Positions 36,212-48,000 of a stretch of DNA of 64,000 nucleotides are shown piece by piece (positions within the stretch are counted from its first letter, which is position 1; every line of letters begins with the position of its first letter). The notes beneath the pieces are model-generated. The model did not search any database and had not been told where the DNA came from. It was given only the letters and a program-made list of their open reading frames with translations. The position numbers were made by a program, and so were the translations under genes. Source of the stretch: Sarcocystis neurona (lineage: Eukaryota; Apicomplexa; Conoidasida; Eucoccidiorida; Sarcocystidae); the NCBI GenBank assembly GCA_000727475.1, contig KL647296.1:3041916-3105915 (forward strand), in the 5' to 3' direction.

Positions 36212-39200
36212 TTACAACTCGTCTTTTTCCTTCTTTTGAGCAGCGGTTTTCGTTTCTTCTTTGCGGTCTGCCCACGCAGGCATCTTCCCGGAGGGTACCA
36301 CTTTGAACCGGGCGTTGCCTGAACGAAGCGTCAACGCGGCAGCAGCGTAAAACAAAATTTCCCTTTTTCTTGCGCGCTTCCTTCTCCTCTTCACGTACGT
36401 CTTCTAGAAAACACGTACCAGCGTCGTCACACACTTCTCGGCACGGTCAAGCTACACAGGAGAACCTTCATACCCGTACAAAAGTGCTCACGAATCCTCT
36501 TCGAGGATGAGAAACAAGAAAAGTGGCCGGGTATCGCAGGACGGATGCGTTTGTGTATGCGTGTGGCTCTCTATTGACATGCGTGTGCGTCTCTCTACTG
36601 AGCCCTACTCTTCGTCCTCCTGCAACAGCATTAAGAAGCAGCACGACAAATATTTGAATATTGCCAGCCACTGCTGACCTGGTGTTACATGCGAACGGTA
36701 ACAAGCACGTGAAAGAAAAGTTACAAATGAATACACATACACATATATTTATATATATTTATCTTACTATTGATGCCGCACCGTAGTTAGCATTAGCACG
36801 TCAAGACACTTCTGCAGGATGCTTCGCAAACCTGACGGCAAATACCGTTACGTGTCTGTGGAGATTCTGCTGTCCCGTGGACGGCTCAGGAAAAACTATT
36901 CACTAGGAAAAGTAGTGCTGCACAGGGGTGCTTCGATTCAGTCACTCTACCGAGCAGTGACACAGGAGCACGAGAAAAAGAGTAAAGCTTGTTTACTCCA
37001 CACACAGAAATAATTTTCAAGTCTTGGCGAGCGACAGCACAAAAAAAAGTGCCCCACACAGCCGCTACATGCAGCTCTTTGATTAAAACTCTGCGACACA
37101 CGTGACTACATATTTCACTTATATGTACGTGTAGAATACGCATCACAGACAGGCGAATAATAGCGAGATACACGGTTGCCCACATATGCATATATATATA
37201 TATGTATATATACTGACGAGATGCGCATCGCCGAGTAGGCTCGATCCAACGGAGGATCAGCTCACAACCGTCGCCTACTACTTATCAGCGTGTCTTCATC
37301 CTCTTCACGCATGAACACGTGTGTGTATCCGTCTCTCTTCAAGAGAGCATACACGCATCCAGCCATATATATACATCTTCCTACTCCCACGTGTGTGTAT
37401 ATTGTGCTTCATCTCTCAGCGTTTTATATATATATATATATGTTTTATTGCTGGCGACCCCACGTAATCCCCAGTGGTGCGCCTGCTGCAACGCTGCGGT
37501 CTTTATCAAAAAATTTATGTGTATCTCTCTGCACAAAGACGTGCGGTGTATATATCTTTTCTCGGACAGACTACACAAGTCTACACACACACACACACAA
37601 ACAGTCACACACAGAGACGTGTATCCTTGATATACAGCAACAGGGGTACGTACTGTCGTAGAGATGATATTCATCAAAGGTACTACTTCCTTTGTAGTGA
37701 ACTAATCTTTTGTTCGTGTAAGACGCAAGGCTGCTCTACTTACCCTGGGAGATCTTCTCCAGAAGCCCCTTAATCGAGTCCTTCGTCACCTGCGCACAGG
37801 AAGGACACGAGAGATCAACGACGCACAAGTATTACGCCGGGAGGCACTTTTATACAAAAAGTGGAGAAGACGCGTATTAATGTTTGACTAGCTCTCTCTG
37901 TCTCTACTTCTCTCTAAGTACAACGCACGCAGTCTTTACGTACGCACAAAGGACACACGAGTCTCGTTGTACACTGCGTACATACAAGCGTTTTCGGCCG
38001 AGCTCGTCCTGCGACGTCTTTCTGAAACGGTGTCTTCAGGTGTACGTACACCCCACAGATAGCCCCTGCGTCGACGCTAGCGCCCGTAGCAGCAGCAGCA
38101 CAGAGCGACAAAAGCTGCCGCAGCAACATTCCACGAACGAGTGACAGAGAAATTGACGCAGGAGCAGCAGCACCAGCAGCCTGGCGAGTGCAGCACCCTG
38201 TACACAACGGCCTTGGCAGCCATGCGACCGTAGCTCTTTCATTTCGTTTTCACAGCCCGCGTTACATTTTTGTCTCCTCCTCTTCTGATCCCCCTCGATT
38301 CGACTTTCTCTCCGCGTTTACTGCTGCCCCTCGTTTTTCTTCTTTGTCTGCTGTCTCACTCGCTCCACACACGTCGGCTCTTTCCACGCTGTCTTTTTTT
38401 CTTTACAGCAGTTTCTGTCTCCACCTCTACACTCCGCTCATCTTCGTTCTTTTCCTCTCCAGCTGTTCCTCTGTGGCCCTCCCCTCCGTCCTCCGCTGCT
38501 GCATCCTCTTCACCTCTCCTCCTCCTGTTCCACCGCCTCCGATCTGTCTCTTCAACTATTCTTCGCTTCTGCAGATCGGTCGACCCCCCGACCCCTTCCT
38601 CCGCTTCTCTCCACATATATACTTACCTTCCTGCGTATACAGAGAACGACAGGCAACGGTGTGCCGATACACACTTACACACATGCCTGCTCCGGTGTTA
38701 TTCTCCATATTTTGTACGTAACCACACACAACAATGTAGATGAATTTTATACGTATATGTGTGGACACACACTCACACCCACCCATCCACACAAGAACAC
38801 GCAGACCATCACACACAGACCATCTCCCCATCCTCCTTCTCCTCCCTCTCGTCGTCCCTCCCTCTCTTCTTTTTGTCTGATCCTTCGTTTCTAATCCTTT
38901 CACTTTCACTTCACTCTCTTCTCTTCCAAGTTCCCCTCTTTTCCCCTGCTCTCTTCCTTTCCACATTTCCTTCCTGTCTGTCTCCTTCCGCATCTTTCTT
39001 CCCCTCTTTTTCCTTCCGGCTTTTTTCTCCTTTTCGCCCTCCTCCCTTCTCCTTGTCCCCACCCTCTTCGATCGCTTCTGTCTCTGTCCGTCTCTCTGTC
39101 GCTGTCTCGGTGTCTCTTTCGCGGTCTCCTCTCCCGTATCTGCGCAAGCGTACCTCCTCGGCCTCAAGAGATGTAAACCTGGTCTTAAGATGGGGATTGA

Positions 39201-42200
39201 AGACGACCAAAGACGGCAGCTGATCTTTTTTGAAAAGTTCTTTGAACCCTTTCTCTGTTGCCAAGTCCATCCACATCCACCGGAAGTCGGCTCCGCCCTT
39301 GCTGCTGCTGCTGTCATACTCGTACTTGAGACTCTCTAGCATTTCGGTCTCCGCAGCAGACAGTTCTTTTCCTTCCTTCAAGTAAATCACGCACAAAGCC
39401 TTCAGCGTCTTCTTGAAACAGAGGTCTGCGCTGCTCAGTTTGGTCAACTCGGGGACGCTCTGAAATCGCCTGAAAACAAAGTGTCACAAAGCCCCGTCGT
39501 CGTGGGGTGATACACTCATGCGTCTATACATACGAACGGCCAGGGAAAGTTAATTTTTACGGATGCAATACATATGCGTATACGTACAACACACACACCG
39601 GAGAGCGGTACACACATATGAGAACGTGAAGATACATACACACACATACGTTGTGCCAGCCACTTCACTTGCACATGTGCGTATACGGCCCCCTGAACCC
39701 AGGCACATATACAAAAGATAGATAGGAAAGAATCTACACACGTGTGCGCGTACGTTTTTTATGGAGGCCGGGGACATACTCTACGTCCTCGTCAGGAATT
39801 TTGGCAGGGAATTCTCACCGTAACGGACACCTACATAGATATATCGATATATATGAGAAAATAAGAAGACGTAGACGTACAAATAAATACACTTGTGTCC
39901 GTGGACGGTGCACCGCAATACCGAGATTCCACGTAAATATAAATAAATTAAATCTAATGTCATACACATACATATATCTATATGAGTATGCGAGGGATGG
40001 CGTGTGTGTTACGTGTGCCCTATACCTAGACACTCGGACACATACACCGACACAGATGTATCCCCTACAACATACAACAGCTGTACGCATATGTATATAT
40101 ACATATATATATATATGCATATGCGTGACTGTATACATATATATATGCAAACGCCGACGCTGGATAAATAATATAGTCTACACCTGTCGAAAAGTCGTAC
40201 GACTCGCAGAAAAGGCGATGTTGTCCACTTCAAGAAAGATACGCTTGTAGATACTGCGTGTACTTTCTCCAGCCGCTTCTACAAGGTGGAGGCACGGCAT
40301 TGCAGCAGCCACGCCTGCACGTGTCTCAGTTTCCCCACATAAACACTCTCTCTCTCTCACATACAAACATATGTAACCAGCGGCGTAGCGGCTGCTGCGT
40401 CTATATTCGTCTGTGGCATCTGCTCGAATATATAATCGAGTAGACGTTCATGCATATATCCGAAGAAAAAACGTATTACCTGATACACGCATATGTCAAA
40501 CGCCAGTATTACGCCTAAGTATACGTGCGTTGTTGCACAACAGCAATCATACAAGCGCACACGGATATATACGGATGGCTACACCTATCATCAATCATAC
40601 GAGTGTACGTCTCTCTATCTATACACATATATGTGCGTACTGTCCGGCCCAGGTTTATCATGTGCACGTACAGAAACACACAGACACACAAAAAACCGGT
40701 TCACAAACGTGTGTGTCATGCGGATATCGTACGCACGCGTCTGTGAGTTGCTGCTGTCAATCTTGTCCGCCTGCACACAGCCACACGTGTGATGGAACTG
40801 CCGCGACGGACACACACACATATCTGCGTAGAGTAAAAATTTTGTTTCCCAGCTCTCCCCCTGTCTCTGTCTCGTGGAACCGCACCAGGGATGAGTATCC
40901 GCAGATGGTTCCGTCGTGGACTGCGTATCGGAGAAGCCTCCTCCTCTGGCGAATGTCTCCGAGAAAATGTTGAGCCAGTCAAAGAGAGGCTGAAAACGCA
41001 GTTCTCCTGCGTACACCTGGTCCTTCGCGTCTTTCCTCGTCACGACCACGTGCGGCAGCTTATCCGCCTTGTACTTCTGCACCAGTTCTGCAAACTTCTC
41101 CGTGTCGAGGTAGAGCAGTTGCAAGTTCTCCTGGAGCGCGACGGGGCGCGACGGCAGCAGCAGCACAGCAACACGCACGACAAGTGGCACGCAGGCGGCG
41201 CGAGGACGGAAGGAGCGATGCGGCGGACGCGAAGAATCACACAGACGGCAAGAGAAGGACAGAGAGAAAAAAGTGAACAGAACCGTGAAGCAGCTTCATT
41301 CCCAAAAAGGCGGCAGGAGAAACACCAGCTGCAGCGCGAGGCGAGCCGTACGAAAAACAGCAGCAGCAGACGACGAAGCAGCACGAGCGACACCCGCAGC
41401 GCGAATTCGAGAGAGGCACGAGACACAGCACACGAACAAGAAGCAGCAGCACAAGACCGAGCAACGCACCGGGGAAAGGCGAGACAGCAGACGAGGGGAA
41501 AGTACACGAGAATAACTCTCTATCTCTCTCTCTTTTGAATGGGTTCCGACTCGTGTCCCCAGAGTAAGGAGACATACGTGGAAATAGAGAAAACTCCTGA
41601 GGCCCACACACGGGCCTAAGAGAGGCGTGTAAGGTGTCCACACAGATGGGTACGTGTCTGCGCATGCACTTGTTCAGAGGTCACACATTTTCCCTTCATA
41701 AATGTACAAGCGGCGGCTGCATGCACACGGTTGTCCGTAGGTAACGTACACGCCGCTGCTGCTTTGATAAATAAATTTTCACCGAGAGAAAACCCCCTTC
41801 CCACCGCAGCGTGTTGCGGTCAGAAGCGGTGCTTCGTTCGCGCGGTCGCTGCAGCAGGGCTTCGCCGAGGACCCCCAGCAGCAGCACAGCACTACCTCCA
41901 CACACGCCGCAAGCGCTACGTCAGCAGTGGAAGCGGAAGCACTGCCGAAGACAGAAATTATATACTCTCTTCTGTGGCGTCCTCAGTCACTCCGGCCGCC
42001 CTCTCCTCACGCAGTCTCGTGGCCCAGTTTCGACACTTTCCCTGCTTGCGTACAATAGCATAGCACACTTCGATGTACACAAGCAAGAAGATATTTTGTG
42101 TACATATAACAGGTCGGTACGTGTATCTACATATACATATATATATATATATGTGTAGAAACGCACTTAGCATACTCATCGCTGTAAAGTGAGGTATAGG

Positions 42201-45011
42201 TGCACGCTGGCATGCAGAGAGAAGACGAAGGTACCCTTCTCCACTGTCCAAGGAGAATCCTGTCTACGTACTTTCTCTGCCTTTTGGTCCTCGAGCAGAG
42301 CAAGAGGAGCAAAAAGATCACGCAGCCACCCTTACGCATCTTCGACTCCTGTATTGTCGTAACACCTTCGAAAAATATGAAGAGAAACAGACAGGTACAT
42401 ACACGTATATATCACACGCGTGTAGGAGGACCCGGCGTACAGACGGACGGCCGCAGACAAACACTCGTCCTCTTGTACGTCTACCTGGCCGGCGTAGGTG
42501 CAGCACTGGGACAGCAGGAAAACAAAACTCGCCATTTTCGAGAACGCCTAGACACGTGCGAGGCTCTCTTTATCTCTCGAGTGATAGTCCATGCGCCACC
42601 AACGCACCACGAGGTGTACGTACACCCCGTTCTGGAGTGTGCTAGGAATAGTTGCGAGGCGTAGAACGACGCACTACGTAAAAGTAGCAGTCCGTGCCTC
42701 GTCCCAAGTTATCCCTGCCCTCGCAGTTACCTCAAAACTTCTCCGCGTACGCAGTTGTTGCCGTATGTGTGTGTGTGCGGAGCGTCTGCTGTGTAGACAC
42801 CCCTTTCCCAGCGCGCGCGCAGCCGGGTGTCTGTACACTCCAGCGTACCTTAAATGCAGTACTGAGGGCCTTGAAGATCGTAGACGGTTCGGGTTTATCA
42901 GAGAAGACGAGGACTTTGGGGATCTGCAAAACTGCACCCATTGCCGCTCTAAAATCTTTCATATCCTTGGGAATTATCAAATTCGACGGGATGAAACGTC
43001 CGACGAAGCTCGTCAGTGCGGGAACAGACATTTTCCCCTGCAGTCCAGAGAGACATCACCGCAGGCACACAGTACGAATACAGCAGCAGTAGCAGCACTT
43101 TCTCCGCGCACACGTACACCTCCTCCCTTACACCAGGCAACAGCCGCGCGGGCGCATGCGGCAGCACCCACAGCAGCACGAGTCCTGCTGCTGCAGAAGC
43201 AGCACCGGCGTTCTCTACACATACTCGGAGAGTCGAACGACCGAAAGACATGCAGCAGCAGAGGCGTCCTTCTCACGTGTGCAACAGGGATGGTTACCAG
43301 CAAGAAACGTGCAGCAGCAGCACATGCTCCACAGTACAGGAACGCAGGAAGCTGCATCGACGAGGCAGCACGCATACATCACACCGGCATGAGAGCGTGC
43401 GGCCATGTTGCTACGCTTCTCATATGCACTGCTGCAAGGCTCCGGCATGTGCTGCTGCTCTTCCAAGGGAGCAGTGCCGTCCCACACACCTTGCTGCGCT
43501 TCTGCGTCTCCTTCTGCATCAGTCGCCCGGCTCTCTCTTGAATACTTCTTCTGGAAAAGAGCTACCCTGGATTCGCGTGAACAATACTGACGGGAAGGGG
43601 GGGGGGGGGGGGAAACACGTGTCTACGTTTGGACGAAAAATACTAGCGGAGAAATCCGCTTCCACAGACCGTGTCTACTCGCTCTACTTGTTTCTTATCG
43701 TCGGTCTACGCACCTCGCCGTCGCTACATATTTTTCCGTCTGAGGGCCGCCGCTACTGCTGCTGTGCTGTCTGTGCAGCTGCGCTCTGCTGTTGCTGCTG
43801 GCCAGTGCTGCTGCTGCTGGGTCGGATTGCTGTGCGCGACCTGAGGGGCTGGGGTAGAACGGTGCGCGCTGCTGGGGCATGCAGCAGTTCTACAACGGCT
43901 GCGACGACCCGGCTAGGCACTAGTTGGTCGCTGCGGCAGTATTGATACGTATGGAGGTGTGTGTTTGGCCCTCTACCCTGCAGTCCGACGCAACTAGATG
44001 GCATGCCGCTGCCGTGTACGCCACTTGACAGTGGTCTGTTTTTCCTGCTGCTGCACGTGGCCCCGGCCTCTTTGCACCTGCCCGTTGCTATCGTCGCTGT
44101 CTGCTGCTGCCAGCTGCACTTTCGACCCAGTTCCACCGTGCCACGCCTTCATCCGCATCCGCCCTGGTGGCACACATACGTGTGAACAGTGCAGATTTAG
44201 GCGCACTTCCATACACACATATATTAAGGCGCATTTCCGCGTGTATATATGTATACACACATGTATACTAGTGATGCTTCATTCTCCGCACATCTAAACG
44301 CTGCCTGTATTTGTTGTACTGTGCTGTCACACGAGGCTGTCATTTCTCGCAGTGTTGCAGGCCTTGCGCGGAGAGCAGATAAGTCTCTCTTCCGCAGCCC
44401 GATGCGACTGCGTTGCCGCTAGCCCTCTGCCACTCGGGGCTGCCACCGTCGCGTGCCGGGTGGTGCTGTCTCCTTCTGACGTTGCTGCCCGACTGAGCTG
44501 CAGCACTCGCGCCTTCGTGCTGCTGCGTCTGTCGCTGCTTTTGCTGTCTTGTGTGCTGCTGCTGCCCTCTGACTTTGCTGCGGTGCGTTGTTACCTTGTA
44601 AGGGACGGGGGGCTGGGGCATGAGGGGGTATACGACGACAGAAGGATAATCTGTGACTTTTTCGTCTTTGCATAATTTTGGACTGTCATCGCAGTTGACG
44701 CCGAGGACGCTGACCATGCCAGTCAGGTTCTTCGCAACCGTGTTGAGCTCATTATCGATGAGCTTTTGGCACGCAGGGCAGTTGTCTTTGTAAAAGAGAA
44801 TGCAGAACACTTGCCCCGTGCGGGAGGCCGTCACCTTGCCGTGCCAATTTTGCTGCGTAACCGGACTTATGTTGTGCGTCATTGGGTCGAACGTGGTCTT
44901 CGCGGCTGCCGCTGCATGCGGCTGAAGCATCAGGAACAAAACCAGCTGCTGCAACAGCAGCAGAGGAAATGCCATTCGGCGGCCAGACGACTGCCCAGCT
45001 GTATTCGACAT
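36212..45011 (-). CDS. Protein disulfide isomerase, PDIA6/P5-like, six exons, KDEL
   Basis: Exons (minus): 45011-44595, 43037-42849, 41130-40886, 39469-39154, 37789-37744, 36318-36212. All introns are GT-AG and all phases agree, giving 439 residues, close to P5-type isomerases. Residues 1-37 are a signal peptide (hydrophobic core LLLLQQLVLFLML; a second Met is at 13). The thioredoxin domain has the redox motif CPAC (78-81, in FYKDNCPACQKLID) and a cis-Pro (VTDYPSVVVY). The middle domain (from FVGRFIPSNLI through VLVFSDK and LPHVVVTRKDAK) has no CxxC. The last domain (LCVIYLKEG, DFRWMWMDL, LPSLVVFNPH) matches the P5 C-terminal fold. The protein ends KKEKDEL, an ER retrieval signal. Role: thiol oxidation/isomerisation in the ER lumen. 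Odd: CPAC instead of CGHC, and a single active site where P5 has two. Confidence 0.85.
36819..37013 (+). other. Small ORF inside the last isomerase intron
   Basis: A 64-codon + ORF with ATG lies antisense within intron 5 of the isomerase gene. It begins MLRKPDGKYRYVSVEILLSR, whose KPDGKYR recalls a reverse-transcriptase motif, but no further matching residues follow. It may be a retroelement scrap or chance. Confidence 0.15.
43597..43612. repeat. Run of 16 G
   Basis: Uninterrupted G16 on + inside intron 1 of the isomerase gene (poly-C in that gene's sense strand). Preceded by cgggaa. G-quadruplex potential on the + strand. Confidence 0.9.
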
Positions 45012-48000
45012 CTTTACCCCCTCCGCGGAAGCAACGTGTCTCAAGAAGGACCACGGGGAACAAACGGTGTAACGAAAAGCGGAGAGTGCGGACAAAAACG
45101 CGGAAGGAAATGGAGGGAACAGAAATGAGTAGCTTGAGGAGGAGGCGAGAGGGAACAACCCAGAACAACGAAAAGCGGAGAAAGAGTCAGAGATGTCTGT
45201 GAGCGGCAACGGGACCACCCGCTGAGCTTTAAAAAATGCATGTAACAACGAAATAATTAAATAGCGTCAGCAGGGGCGTGAGACGGACGGAGTCGTGCGG
45301 CGAAATGGAAGGTAGGGTCGAGGGAGCCTTACTGCTGCGGCACTGCTGTGTCAATGCGAGCCGGGTACGGTTGAGACAAAGGTAGGAGGGGAAAGAATGC
45401 GTGACAGAAGACGCGTGGACGCGGAAACAGCTAAAAGATAACGACAGTGCGTAGCTGCAACGTGGGAGGGAACGAAAGTTGACAGACACGTTGCAAGAAT
45501 TGACGGCGGCAAAGAGCGGCAGTTACACAAAGTGCAGAACCGGGAGGAGAGGAGCACTTAGCATGAGAAACAGTAAGACCTTCCCTACGGGAACGGTGGA
45601 GCCGCCGGGAAGTCGGAAAGGAGAGGCGGAACGGATGTGAGTGAGAGCAAAGTGTGTCCATGCAGTACAAATATTTGCAACACGAGCCGCCGCAAGAGAC
45701 ACGAATTTGTTGCCGCTGCTGATGACGTTGGTGCCTCGGTTGGTGCTCGTGCGTGTTGCTGGTGCCGCCGCCCGGCCTTCGCGAAAACTGTTGCTGGTGC
45801 ACCAATGCGTGATAGGCGACAACAGAAAGACGGCGAACACCGGACTCCACCCGTCAAAAATCGGAGAAACGACGGGAAAGGTGAAGAACAACACTTTCGC
45901 GGGAAGAAAACAACATATTTGGTACAACAAACGAAAACGATGAGACAATTCAAGCGCACCAGTGCGCAGACGCTCCCCTACGGGTGGCGCCGACGAAGTG
46001 AGCATGCGCGGATTTCCCCTCCAAAAGCAGTGAGTATTCTTTTTGACCGCTGGCCTTCAAAACGAGACAATTCGAGACAAAAGACACATCGACGAAGTGC
46101 ACACTGGAAAAAAAGGGACAAAGTGACTGCGGACGCAAGCCGTGCGATTCGGCAGTTGTTGTGGGCTCCAAGGAGCCGACCGTAGGCTATGACGAAAGTG
46201 TAGTGCAGTAGTTAGATGTGTAACGAAAAGTCGCCATTTTAAACACAGAACTCGCATCCTCCAGGATACACAGTCTGTACAGTTACAACCAAGGTACGCA
46301 GACAGCCCGCAGTTCATAGCGTAGGATGCATTTTGGCCACTGTACGGCATATATATATATGTACATATATATGCCACGCCTGCCTGCCGACGGGAGACTA
46401 TACAAAGTGATACGCAGTTTTGGTGTCGTTAAGATCAGGTTTTAGGATAGACGCAGTATACCTTTGTATAGCAGTGCGTTTCGGTACACAAGCAGTGAGA
46501 CCTGCTCACACGAATGCTCGCCTAAAGTCCTTCAGGCACGCGTCGAGTACTAGTCTGCAGACTCAGCCTCGTGGAGCTTACATTTGCAACCGTTCCGTTT
46601 CTGCACGTGCGACCCAAAGACCTTGCGTGTATCAGTTAGCTCTTCCACACAGTGGCTAGCGGGGATGTGTCACCGTGGGGTACTAACTGTAGTATTCCCA
46701 GACCGAACTTACCTGTTGCATCCCAGAGGCCATCGTTCGTGCTCTCACACGCAGAATTCTTCCCAGCTAATTTTCTGTACTACCCGAGTTTTCTTTCACG
46801 CCAAAGAAGTCACCTTTTGTCTTAGAAAATAAGGACGGTACAGAGACACTGGATGAGGGAGGTGTCGTTCAGGAGCTGTGCGCACGCCAGCATGCTGAGG
46901 CGGGCATACGCACAGGCGAAGGGGGGACGGGGTTCCACATGGGAGAAGAATGAGAAGGCGACAGTAGGCTCATTCTCATAAAATCTCCTACCTTTTGGGG
47001 ACGGGACTGCCACCTGGGATTCGGTGTTATACAATTTTCCACGAACTGTTTATGAGCTCGCAGCTCCGTCTCTGCGCAGCCTGTGAAATCCTCCTCAGAG
47101 TGAAAGATCCACCCGAAAAGACATCCTTTTGAGTGAATAGGGCTGCACGATGCTGACTTGATTACAGCCGAGCTAACGCGGAAAGGTGACAAGTACTTCA
47201 CTGGGAAGAATTTGCGTGGACGATAGAAATGCGGCGTCTGTGCCCCCCAACCCCCCGTGGTATGCAGCAGCATGGGTGAAATGAACACTCTAGTGTAGAT
47301 GGGAAGAAGCAAATGGGAAACGAGCCTTCCGCTGCCTCGAAAAGTGTGTGTGGGTCTCCGAAGGGAAAGTCACGTGTGGTTGAACACGATTATGTCGAAG
47401 AACTGACAGAGGAGGTGCATGTAGAGACACGGCCTTTGTGGCTTTTGCAAGTACGCTTGTATCACAACCAGTCAGACCGCTTTATTACTCACATTTCGGA
47501 CTAGACGCACTTATGCGATGTCCAACTCCATGCAGGTGTGGGAGTGTCCGCACCTGCGCTTGTGCGTCCACACACGTAGCGTACACGTGCACCACAGGTG
47601 GAGGAGGGTTCGAACATTTCAGCAAATACAAGTGGAGAACAGTATGGACGTGCAGGGCCGTCCTTTCGACGGATTTCTGCTGTACTTTGGAAGGACCTTC
47701 CCGGACGTCGACACCAGAACTCTCAGAACAGGGTGTCGCGCAGGTGGGCGGAGATCCGCAGATATGCGACTTCTTTCTACATTGCGCCGACGTCGTCAGG
47801 AACACATAGAACTGTTAGTTGCTCTCTTCACCGTTCCCCCTTCCCCAGCGGAGACTGCTATTCTAAATGGCAGGAAGCGTGCGTCTCTCACTTAAGACGC
47901 TACATACAGAGCCCCACCGACCTACTCCTCACCCCATACTTCCCAGTGGTACACAGAAATCTCAACGTAGCCGTCCAGGTTCATGTTAATGTTCTGGCAG

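Noticed and set aside
38270..39223. Ser/Pro/Phe-rich + ORFs of 150-180 codons
   Set aside because: They are antisense to the isomerase gene and arise from the T/C-rich strand of its intron.
36212..39447. Separate genes for the KDEL piece and the thioredoxin-like piece
   Set aside because: Phases and splice sites of exons 4, 5 and 6 join them, and the total length fits the P5 family.
42127..42506. Extra isomerase exon on the minus strand between exons 2 and 3
   Set aside because: Open minus frames exist there, but exons 2 and 3 join directly in phase 0 and give continuous domain sequence.
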